From Eleusine coracana subsp. coracana (taxonomy: Eukaryota; Streptophyta; Magnoliopsida; Poales; Poaceae), in contig CM064434.1 in NCBI GenBank assembly GCA_032690845.1, positions 8,372,108 to 8,436,107 of the forward strand: a DNA stretch of 64,000 nt. The letters run 5' to 3'. The translations under genes and the position numbers were made by a program. Below, piece after piece: positions 21,701-31,315 of this stretch. The notes below the pieces were generated by a model that did no database searches, had not been told where the DNA came from, and worked only from the letters and a program-made list of their open reading frames with translations. The first letter of the stretch is position 1. The number at the start of each line of letters is the position of its first letter.

Positions 21701-22663
21701 ATCCCGGGCGACCTGGTAAGAAGTAAACAAAGAGGCATCAGCACAAACATGAACATTAGCACCAGTATCAAGCCACCAACAAGTAGATTGAAATACAGAA
21801 AAAATATATGGTAAATTACCATACCCACAATTTTCTCCAGCACTGGTCACCATGTTGGCAGACTTCTGCTGTGGAGGCTTTCTTCCTTTGCGTTCTGGAC
21901 ACTTCTTTGCCCAATGCTCATTAGAACCACAAACAAAGCATGCTCCCTTCTCCTTGTTCTTTTTCTTGAAGGTAGTGGTCTGCTTAGGCTTATTGTTCTT
22001 GCCCTTGCCCGTACCACCACTGTCATGAGACTGTTGTGGTTGATGCACCATATTGGCAATAGTGTTTCCCTCATTAACATTAGAACATCCATCCTTCTCA
22101 TGAGCTTTCTCCTCAACATCAAGAGACGCGATCAAATCTGAGACAGATATGTTTGTCCTCTTGTCTTTAAGAGTAGTGGCAAAATCCCTCCAAGTTGGAG
22201 GCAATTTGGCAATAATGCCCCCAGCCACAAGCTTCTCAGGTACGACGATCTTAAGCAATTCGAGTTCCTTCACTATGCACTATATCTCATGAGCCTGCAC
22301 GACGACAGATTTGCCATCTACCATCTTAAAATCATGGTACTGCTCAATGACATACAGTTCAGCGCCAGCATCTGAACCACCATAGTCAGCGATCAGAGCA
22401 TCCCACATATCATTTGCGACTGTCTGATGGATGTAGACGTCCTGAAGACGATCTACCAAAACTCCAATAACAGCGCCCAAGAATATTGTGTTGGCTTCAC
22501 TGTAGGCCTTTTCCTGATCTGCAGTGAGATCACCTTCAGATTTGCCAGTGGACACCCAGAACATATTCATGGCAGTAAGCCACAGAGTGACTTTCACTTG
22601 CCATCTTTTGAAGTGCACGCTAGTGAATTTCTCTGGCCGCAGTGCATTGATAAATCCAGCCAT
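18752..22663 (-). pseudogene. copia gag-pol polyprotein, one frame with nonsense codons
   Basis: From MAGFINALRPEKF (22663) to 18752 the reading frame never shifts. It is broken by stops near 22280, 21488, 19733, 19433 and 19409. Domains in order: gag with CFVCGSNEHWAKKC zinc knuckle (about 21955), protease WWLDTGANVHVC (about 21770), integrase with the HLNFGS...CSSCVQSK zinc region and DRGGEYFSNEF (about 21000), DVKTTFLNGELDEEIYMDQP of RT (about 19930), YVDDILIFG (about 19715) and RNase H (TMEAEFTALD, NCDNQTVIV; 19120-18960). Several stops are single-base changes from CGA or CAG. It was presumably autonomous when it inserted. Confidence 0.9.
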
Positions 22664-22696
22664 AAAACTAAAGTGCCTACAATAAGGTTTTTGGAT

Positions 22697-23681
22697 TGTT
22701 GGATAAATTAGCACTTTTAGTTTTATATTAATCTAGAAATAAATCATAAGTATGATTAACAGATTGCATAATGAACTAGACAAGTCTACGCAAAATCTAG
22801 ACAGGTCTATTAGGCCAGAGAAAAGCATAGCATCTACCATACTAGCAACATCCATCATAGACAAATAGACTACGAAAGCTAGTATGAAAGATATGGTGTA
22901 AAATGAGAGTACGTACGTTTCCTTCTGGACTAGATAGAGGAGGCGGCGATGACGTGTAGCACCGTCACGATGTTGATGACGGCGGGTGAGACCGACTCGA
23001 CGATGAGGAAGACGAGCCGTGGCGATGAGCTTGACGAAGACGAGAAAGCGATCGAGTAGTCGCACAGAGCGCTTCCCAAAAACCTTATTCGTCCTCTCCC
23101 GGTGCAGGATCACAGAGGACGATGGTTCCGGAGACCTGCTCTCCCGTTCGCCGGTGCACACCGATAATCGGGATGGAGAAGACTTGGTGACGCAACAGTA
23201 GCGAGAGGCAAAATCCTAAGCGATTGCGTGATATGATTTGCGGCGGTACCCGTACGTATTTATAGGAGGAAACCGCTAGGGTTGGACGTCTCGCAATCGA
23301 GTCGGTTACCATATTAATACGTCGGTTTCCATAATTAAATATATGGAATATGTAGCGAAAAAGAAAGTGCAAAAGGAAGCCGCGCCTCCGCAAGGCAAGG
23401 GACCGAATTTCGGCGGATCATTCACGCAGGTGATGCGCGTCCATCGTCCCACGCCCCGCCCGGCCCGGCGAGGCGAGCGAGTGCGCGCGTGTGTTCTTCC
23501 TTCCTCCCATTCACACACTTGCAAGAAATGCTAGAGCAACCAACCTTATAAGTTAGACTCCATCCACCTCCACTAGCAATGTGGGACTAAACCTTTGCAC
23601 TCCCACCATTCATGAATGGGTCTTTGAGATTTTCAGGAATTATTATTATTATTAATGGGCCAAGCCCATATAATTCTAACA
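22697..23681 (-). repeat. 5-prime LTR of the copia element
   Basis: 985 bp, TGTTGGATAAAT...TTCTAACA. It carries the same TATA context (complement of TATTTATAGG, about 23258-23267). The sequence next to it (22664-22696) does not read as the usual initiator-Met primer site TGGTATCAGAGC, so either a different primer is used or the site is altered. Confidence 0.85.
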
Positions 23682-24288
23682 TTGGGGACCAAACATGAGT
23701 CCGGACATCGAGATAGAAAGAACAGTCCGTGATACGCAGGCGCTCAACAGACTGGGACAATATCCTATTAGTGCCTATTCCACAATGTGCCATCTCGACG
23801 TCCTCCAGAGCAGGACAGCTCGAGAAATCACATGTGTTGCCATCCAGAACCACATAAGCGATATCTAATTTTTTCAAATACTTTGAGGTATGTGCAGTTC
23901 TACCGTCCAGTCTGAAACGTTGAGCAACAAGGATTCGAAGACGGAGGATAGAAGCCCTGCACAACAACACATGCCGGATCCAAGCATCAAGGTCGATGTT
24001 ATTGTCGTGCCAGTACCTGACGGTCGAGGCCGTGAACTCAACCTCGTCTAAAGCCAAGATCGGATCCCGCTGAAGGAGCACGCGGTAAACGAGCATGTTG
24101 AAATCGAAGGCGCTCTCCAGCCTCCCCTCTGAAACGAACCTAAGGCGACGCATGGACGACCTCCAGAGGTAGCGCCATCGCTGGGCGAGGCAGCTCGTCT
24201 GCACGGCCTGCTCCGCCGGGAGGAAGCCAAGGGCGTGGCCAAGGACGCCGTCCGGCAGGGCGCTGATCAGGTCGTCCTGGTGAGCCAT
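23682..24288 (-). pseudogene. F-box/LRR gene, exon 1, proximal half
   Basis: It starts MAHQDDLISALPDGVLGHAL. The F-box occupies about residues 6-50: LISALPDGVLGHALGFLP, the conserved VQTSCLAQRWRYLWRS. LRR-like text follows (FDFNMLVYRVLL, DLDAWIRHVLLCRASILRLR, LKKLDIAYVVLD, CPALEDVEMAHCGI, VERLRITDCSFYLDVRT). The start fits the family, where the F-box lies at the extreme N-terminus. The exon runs into the copia LTR after VRTHVWSP. Confidence 0.85.
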
Positions 24289-24997
24289 TCAGCCGACCTA
24301 GGAGTGGCAGGCTGCCGGGCAGGAAGAGGAGGAAGAGAAAGGAATATGGAACTTGCAGGAAGAAGGAATAGCAAGAGGGGAACGGACCGATCTGCTTTTT
24401 GGTGTTGCAGGCGGCGAAGGAAGACAACCCGGCATTGGCTGCTGTTAGCTGCGTTCAGAGAGGAAATGAAAGCTTCTTGCTAGTAACAGCTTGCGCTACT
24501 AATAATGGGAATTAACAAGGGCGTTTAAATCAAAATGATACCGTTGTAGGTGCATGCAGACAAAATAAAAGAAAAGAAATAAAACGGTGTGTTAAACGAA
24601 TCTGTTCTGGTCCGAAATTTTCTTCCGTTTTTCTATAGATGAAAAAAACAAAAGCTCACCAGCACGCCTAAAAAGAACGTACCGTTAGCTTTGCTTCCAG
24701 GCCTGTAACGCAAGCCAGGGCAAACCTGTGGAAGTGTGTATCAGGGCCCAGATAACTAGGCCGAGTATCAGTTTTTTTTTTTTGCAAGGGGATATCAGAT
24801 TTTATAAATTCTAAAAGTGGAAGCTATGATAAAAAGTAGAGAATGTTTCATAGAAGTGGTCAAGTTCATTTCTTAGAAACAGAGAATTCCGAAAAATAAC
24901 CTTGCAGTTAAGAATAAGTGGTAAAGATTTGAAGTCATATTAAAAGTCAAATTTGAATTTGACTCCAAATTATTTTGTATAAGTCATAATTACATAT
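24289..24997. other. upstream region of the F-box gene and unassigned DNA
   Basis: 24289-24480 is GC-rich leader or promoter; no clear TATA box is assigned. 24481-24997 is AT-rich with a T12 run near 24773 and no ORF. It may include part of the adjacent Helitron-like element. Confidence 0.35.
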
Positions 24998-25672
24998 TAT
25001 TAATTGAGGTGCGGTCATCCACTTCGTGTCCATAAAGTTAGATTGAATCCAAGTTAATTTTATATCTTCTATATTAAGCACAAACTTTTAAAAATCATAA
25101 CTTCCATGTTCGGAGACCAAATGAAACAAACTCGGACTTTGCCTCGTAGCTCTCAAAAAGTTCTACAACTTTGATATTCAATAGATTCACAGATTCGAAA
25201 GTCATTGTATTCAAATATATGATGTAAAAATATATATTCTGATGATTCGGACTCCTCTACGCACATCTTCTTGCGGGGTCTATATCTATATCTCATAGCT
25301 TCAGAGTCCAAATAATATGATGCATATATGTTCCAAAAACCTCTTGATGAGATCTTCAACTTTCAAAGTCACACTTTTAAAATTGGAGCATGTCTTGAAG
25401 TCTAAAACCGTGACGCAATGCAGTCCATATTAGAGATAAAAAATGTATTATGATGAAAATATGATGGAAAATGATGAGAAAATAATTGCTTCTGCATATA
25501 AAATAATACACTAAGAAGCATCAATAGTAATATAAATATGATCTTTCATGTAAAAATATTAATAATATTATACAGAATGTTTATATTGTGTAAATGATTT
25601 TTGTGTACATGATTTTTTATTTAGAGTGTTTTATTTTTTTAATCCTGTCGCAACGCACGGGTATTTTGCTAG
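24998..25672 (+). mobile_element. Helitron-like non-autonomous element, copy 1
   Basis: The 3-prime end is GTCGCAACGCACGGGTATTTTGCTAG, followed by T. ACGCACGGG plus a CTAG terminus before T is typical of grass Helitrons. An inverted relative lies at 38507-39188; both share the block TAATTGAGGTGCGGTC and the text around AGTTCTACAACTTTG. No helicase or Rep is encoded. The 5-prime border is only where similarity to the other copy begins. Confidence 0.5.
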
Positions 25673-25739
25673 TAATTACATAAATTGTATCATTATAAAA
25701 ATTTGATATTTTTGGAAGTGAGTAGGAAAATTAATTTTG

Positions 25740-26498
25740 TGAGTGCTTTTTTGACACTCGGCAAAAACCAGTTTGCCGAGTGTTATATTTTTGATACTCC
25801 GCAAACATTCCACGTTATCAATCCATACACCAGCCCTCCGCCTCTTCCTATTGGCCCCGTGCTACTTCCTTCAGATCAGATAACTCTCTCTCCTCTCTCC
25901 CCCCTCTCTCACAAACAAACAGACATGGGCCGCTCCACCTCTTCCTCCCTAGCCGGCGCAGCTCCTCCCTCCCTCCCTCTCTCACAGGCGCGGCTCCTCC
26001 CTCCCTCCCCAGGCGACCAGGCTTCGCCCTCTCCTCCCTCCCTCACTCTCTCCAGAGCGGTTCCTCCCTCCCTCACAGGCAGCTTGGCTCTTCCCTCCCT
26101 CCCTAGGTGCGGTGACAGATGGGTGGCACGGCTCCTGTGTCCCTTCCGAGCCGGTGCGGCTCCTCTTTCCCTCCCTCCGCAGCCGTTGGTAAGTAAACGG
26201 CAGGTGGGCGGCGCGGTGGCAGGCTGGTGGCGGCATCCCCGGGCTTGCACGACGGAGGCGGCATCCTCGGGCTAAAGTGGCGGCGTGTGCAGCATTGCGG
26301 AGGTGGTGGCATGTGCGGAGGTGTTTTTAAAATATTTTTGTCAAGTGTCTATTATGGTACTTGGCAAAGTGTTTGTCGAGTGCCCAAAAAAGAACACCAG
26401 GCAAAGAGCTCTTTGTCGGGACCGTTTTTTCCGAGTGTAGACACTCGGCAAACTGTTTGCCAAGCACATTTCATTCTTAGCCGAGTGCCCTCGTAGTG
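25740..26498 (+). mobile_element. CACTA-like element with TTTGCCGAGTG subterminal repeats
   Basis: Repeats of TTTGCCGAGTG and its complement ACTCGGCAAA occur at 25757-25785 and throughout 26340-26490. The end is CCTCGTAGTG at 26489-26498 (complement CACTACGAGG). The middle (25850-26290) is GC-rich and low-complexity (CTCCCTCCCT runs); the 196-codon ORF over it is Pro/Ser/Leu-rich with no family signature and is not called a gene. The left terminus is not seen clearly. Confidence 0.5.
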
Positions 26499-26818
26499 GG
26501 AGTGATGATATAGAGAGCTGTGACCATGCCCCAATGCAACTAAATATTTTGTTTGTCGAACATAGAAGTCAACATACCTCATGAGCAATATTAATTTAAC
26601 TATGTCCATTATGCTATAATATATTCCATAGTCTACGATTTATATGATGCATACCTCTATATATATGTATCTAATATCTACATGTTTATTAAGTTAATTT
26701 TTTTACCATTATGTCTCTCTATTTCTAATCAGAGCCTCAATACGATTCAGCCTAGGAACTTTACTGCAAGCAGCAAAAGATGTAGTACATTTAGACATAG
26801 CAAGATGATATTATTATA
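26499..26818. other. unassigned AT-rich DNA
   Basis: No ORF or element end recognised. It includes short (TATA)n text near 26660 and ends at the MITE border. Confidence 0.4.
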
Positions 26819-27359
26819 AGAAAATTGTGTAGAACACACTAAGAAACTGTGACTTAGCCCTGAGCACACTAACAAAATTAAATTTAGCTGTAAGACACTA
26901 TGCTTGTGGAAAATTCCTCTATGACACACTATGACCATAAATAATTATTTTCAACTTTTCTATGTTAATATACAAAATAGGTTAGAATTTAAAACTTGGC
27001 ACAAATATACATTGTTGCATTCTGTATCATAAAAAAAGATAGAGCTATATTTTTTTATTGTTTGTATGGTTTGCTCCATAAATTAAATATTAATACAATT
27101 AGCAAACAACATACTGAATTGAAAAAAATCTAGCTCTATTTTTTTCTGATAGAGAATGCCGCAATGTATATTTGTGCCAAGTTTCAAATTCTAATATATT
27201 TTTTATATTGAGATAGAAAAGTTGAAAATAATTATTAATGGTTATAATGTGCCATAGATGAAATTTTCCACAATCATAGTGTGTTACAGTTGAATTCAAT
27301 TTTGTTAGTGTGATCAGGATGAAGCTATAATTTGTCAGTGTGTTCTAGACAATTTTCCC
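26819..27359. mobile_element. foldback MITE with long inverted repeats
   Basis: The left arm (GGAAAATTGTGTAGAACACAC, 26820 on) is the complement of the right arm ending GTGTTCTAGACAATTTTCCC at 27359. The arms match over about 200 bp each, including TTTTCAACTTTTCTAT/ATAGAAAAGTTGAAAA, with a short A/T-rich loop (27050-27110). About 540 bp, no coding capacity. Flanking text is ATTATTATA and TATTATTATTG, so the target duplication is in AT repeats. The superfamily is not certain. Confidence 0.7.
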
Positions 27360-28430
27360 TATTATTATTGTGAACTATGAGTACGATGTTTTAAAAGGCA
27401 ATCCGAAACAATTATTCGTTACCAGGTTGATTTTGAAATATTTTAATACTTGTAATGTATCCACATCCCATACTATCTGTGTCTGATTTTGATTTCGACA
27501 TAATATATGAAATAGGATGTAGATAGCCCAATATTCATCCGATGCTGATCTGATTTCACTCCTATTGCCATCCAAAACAAAGCTTGGAAGCTCCGCGATG
27601 TTGTTGCTAGATGTGGTCATTCAAGCCACCACCAACCTTGGAAACTGTGACTTAGCCCTGAGCATACTAATAAAATTAAATTTAGCTGTAAGACACTATG
27701 ATTGTGGAAAATTCCTCTATGACACACTATGACCATAAATAACTATTTTCAACTTTTCTATGTTAATATACAAAATAGGTTAGAATTTAAAACTTGGCAG
27801 AAATATACATTGCTGCATTCTCTATCACAAAAAAAGATAGAGCTATATTTTTTTATTGTTTGTATGGTTTGCTCCATAAATTAAATATTAATACAATTAG
27901 CAAACAACATAATGAATTGAAAAAAAATCTAGCTCTATTTTTTTCTGATAGAGAATGCCGCAATGTATATTTGTGCCAAGTTTCAAATTCTAATATATTT
28001 TTTATATTGAGATAGAAAAGTTGAAAATAATTATTAATGGTTATAATGTGCCACAGATGAAATTTTCCACAATCATAGTGTGTTACAGGTCAATTCAATT
28101 TTGTTAGTGTGATCAGGACAAAGCTATAATTTGTCAGTGTGTTCTAGACAATTTTCCCTATTATTATTGTGAACTATGAGTACGATGTTTTAAAAGGCAA
28201 TCCGAAACAATTATTCCTTACCAGGTTGATTTTGAAATATTTTAATACTTGTAATGTATCCATATCCGATACTATCTGTGTCTGATTTTGATTTCGACAT
28301 AATATATGAAATAGGATGTAGATAGACCAATATTCATCCGATGCTGATCTGATTTCACTCCTATTGCCATCCAAAACCAACCTTGGAAGCTCCGCGATGT
28401 TGTTGCTTGATGTGGTCATCCAAGCCACCA
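26845..28430 (+). repeat. tandem duplication of about 800 bp containing the MITE
   Basis: Unit 1 is 26845-27641 and unit 2 is 27642-28430, offset 797-799 bp, nearly identical by eye. Unit 2 starts inside the MITE, 25 bp from its end, so the duplication arose after the MITE inserted. The junction at 27636-27645 is CCTTGGAAACTG. The non-MITE part carries a - strand ORF (27620-27375; 28590-28174) with text such as IRSASDEYW, unrecognised. Confidence 0.8.
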
Positions 28431-29298
28431 CCATTCTTATCGATGGTCGCCATTCCCCCTCTTGGTCATACATGGTTTCTCTTAACAATGTCGTAGGTCT
28501 CACCCTACGTTTCCAATGGTGCTCACCCAGTTTGGTGAGAAGAAAGGAGAGAGTGAGTCTGATGATAGAGCCACATTCAACGATAAACACCGACAGATGC
28601 GAACGATGTCTGTCCTCCGCAGCTGGTAAGTGACGATAAGGGTGTCTCCTGGTGATAGTGTCATAAGACTACACCGCGGTGCAGCGTGGCCAGCATCTGC
28701 CATCTGCCATTGTTAGGTCGATTGGGTCTCCTAGATTCGGCACTGGTGGAACAAAAGGTCACCTAACATTAAGCTCTTTGCTTTTTTTGAACCATAAAAG
28801 TAGAAATTTGACGTGTTGTAGGCTATAGCCAATATGTACATGAAGGAAACTGCCCCATAATAAGCTTCAAAATAAAATGCAAAATGGTTTTGAAAATTTT
28901 ATATTTGTACTGCTGATGAGTAAGTTATCAGGGTGCATCTGATTGTCAACAAGATAATATAGAAACAGACAAAAAAGTGAAAAGACAATTTCATTTATTT
29001 TAATATATTTGAGAAATCCATGCTTGCATCATTATCAAATAATTTGAAGTAATTGTATTTGTTTGTAGAAATAATTTCTATTAACAACAATCAAGTTAGA
29101 AGTCATGAACAATATAATTTGTGTCCGTAGCAACATCATAGTGGAAGGGGAAGTGTTGATATGAGCTCCCATCAAAAAATTTTAAAACCGAGAGCAAGAG
29201 AGACATAATTGTCAAAAGTGTTTTTAAAAAAAGTTGTATATAAGAACAAGTTTGTTTTTTTAATTAAAACCATAGAATTGCACGGGCATCTTTCCTAG
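28431..29298 (+). other. unassigned DNA ending in a Helitron-like terminus
   Basis: 28431-28730 is moderately GC-rich with an ORF continuing from the duplication but no known family. 28731-29298 is AT-rich and ends TAGAATTGCACGGGCATCTTTCCTAG before T, resembling the CACGGGC...CTAG ends at 25672 and 38507. Confidence 0.35.
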
Positions 29299-30459
29299 TT
29301 GTATCCCAATTTTAGATTATGATCATATGTCAGATACATTTGTGGCCACTACTGCATCATGCACCCCTGTGGAGATTTACCAGCATGGTCGGCTACCCTA
29401 GAGATCTACTTTTCTACTCACAAAATTGGTGTTTCTAAATTTTTGCGCCCTCCTATGGACCATTGATATTTGAGCCTCTAGACCTCATTGCCTGAGCTTC
29501 AACCTCGCTGGTCTCTCCTCTCCTGTGATGACATTGAGGCATGAGACCACATTCTTGTCACATTGATCTTCATCCTACAATTTTCGAATGTCTTATCTCT
29601 TGATAATGTAGTAATGTCATGGAATATCTATCTAATTGGCCTATTATCTATGAGTGTGACTCATCTACCACTAGCAGGAGCTGAGACTTATCATGAAGTC
29701 ATCATTGGGGTGCCTCCATGTATCTCAGCGCAAGCGCCATCCATGTTGTTATTCCTTCTCATCATGCTGGGCAATGGTCCTAGTTATCGCCATCAATCAC
29801 TATTTCTATTATGCTATTACGTCTGACATTTTGTCGGGAAGACAAAAACAAGCCAAGTTACAAATCTTGAATACTATAGAGCAAGGCTCATCATTGTGAG
29901 AAGTCGTTGCTAGGGAACTGGTCATGATATCGTTCCAACGGCATATGCTCCTGTTGCTATTTTCGACCAAGTTATCATCCAATACTATGACCATGTTCAC
30001 CTCAACCTGTGTGACAAAAATAATACTACAAAAACGTTGCAGCATGGTGTCACCTTATAGTTCTCCCAGCTATGCATGATCTAATGCCCATTATCAGTGC
30101 AACAATCTAATCTATATATAAGATTATGATCTTCAGAAATTCTTGTTGTATCTGAGAAAACATTTGACTCGTTATGCAGTAAAGATATACCCCAATGTTT
30201 GTTATATGCAACCACATTTACGAACCAAATAAAAGATGCTCCATATGGACAATATATTTGTTGCTGATCAGGATAGGTAATTCTGATTCAGCGTTCAAAT
30301 TCTTCTTTTCCATTGTAACCCTAGTGTTGGTTTCAGGGAGATTTAAAGTCACTTTTAAATTTTAATTAACACACAATTTGATGACTTCAGTATGAAACTT
30401 TTACTGTTAAATACATAGGCAACAGACCTTTGGTGTCATGAAGGTAATCTACCATTTTC
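29299..30459. other. unassigned DNA
   Basis: No recognised element or gene. An 87-codon ORF at 29563-29826 has a hydrophobic composition but no start context or homology I can name. Confidence 0.35.
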
Positions 30460-30846
30460 ATATCATATGATGCAAATCAAGACAGTTTATGATCCTAATG
30501 CCTCAAATGCTAATAGCCTACGAGGATATTCTCGCATACTAGGAACATAATTAATGAAGATATACATCATTAATGCTTTGCAAATGTTCCAATAGTAGCA
30601 TCCACCACAATATGAACACAGCATGTGGCCCACTCAGATCATATATATATTACTGAGGAGGAATATGATTTGCGGATCGAAATTCCGTACAAAGATTTTA
30701 TCTTTCGACGTTCACTTGTGTTACAGAACTGAATTAGTGTTTCACATCATATGATGCAAATCAAGCCAGTTTATGATCCTACGCCTCAAATGCTAATAGC
30801 CTACGAGGATATTCTTGCATACTAGGAACATAATTGATGAAGATAT
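30460..30846 (+). repeat. 283-bp tandem repeat array, first part
   Basis: Unit 1 spans 30460-30742 and unit 2 starts at 30743 (both begin CATATGATGCAAATCAAG after CAT/CAC ATCAT). Unit 2 is cut at 30846 by the LINE, resumes at 38371 and, after a second block, at 45873. 30831-30846 (TAATTGATGAAGATAT) is the left target duplication of the LINE. Confidence 0.75.
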
Positions 30847-31315
30847 TTTTTTAGATAATGGAAACAAGTTCTGGCTTTTTGCATTGTTTATGCATACAGC
30901 CCAGCTCAGTCATTATTACAAGTCTTGTGACCAACAAAACTAACACGAACACTAAGCATCAAAACGATAAAGAGCTGGCCATCTGTTTCTAGAAAACAAG
31001 CTCATGGCCACCACCTCTACATGCTGACAAGTTTTGGTGATGACATCTCTGACCTCCTCTTTTTGTAAGAGCCTCCATTGTCCTAACCAATATGTGCCCC
31101 TGAAGATACCTGCATCACATTTATTAAAGCCTTTTGGTTAAAGACAATGTCATTGCGGCTAAGCCAAATGGCCCAGAACATAGCTGCCATCCCGACTATT
31201 ACTATTCTTTTTGCCTCCCCCCCCCCCCCAGGATGTAAGCCAAGTTCCAACAATATGAGAAATATTGTTGGGTTTTGGCAAGCCTATCGCAATTTGTAGA
31301 ATGTGCCAAATCGAC
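30847..31315 (-). other. LINE 3-prime untranslated region
   Basis: Lies after the ORF2 stop at 31316. It contains a C12 run at 31217-31228 (G-run on the - strand) and ends in a very short A-run next to the target duplication. Confidence 0.6.

Larger units (their letters stand above)
17210..23681 (-). mobile_element. complete Ty1/copia element inserted in the F-box gene
   Basis: LTRs at 17210-18214 and 22697-23681 both run TGTTGG...AACA, and the flanks carry a perfect 5-bp duplication, TTGGG (17205-17209 and 23682-23686). On the - strand the order is gag, zinc knuckle, protease, integrase, RT, RNase H (copia order). A sampled 140-bp LTR stretch differs at about 6 sites, so the insertion is not recent. 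Coding is one frame with several nonsense codons. Confidence 0.92.
15825..24288 (-). pseudogene. F-box/LRR (FBD-like) gene interrupted by a copia element
   Basis: Three exons can be followed on the - strand: exon 1 24288-23682 continued at 17204-16958 beyond the inserted copia element, exon 2 16826-16671 and exon 3 15932-15825. Each inferred intron is GT...AG and phase 0. The product would be an F-box adaptor of an SCF ubiquitin ligase: the F-box binds SKP1 and the LRR-like part chooses the substrate. At the insertion junction the two halves of exon 1 are also one base out of frame, so the allele appears inactive even without the transposon. Grass genomes carry hundreds of such fast-evolving genes and no specific substrate can be named. 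Confidence 0.75.

Noticed and set aside
25685..26275. 196-codon + strand ORF
   Set aside because: Low-complexity Ser/Pro/Leu text produced by CTCCCTCCCT runs in a CACTA-like element; the opposite strand is equally open and no domain is visible.
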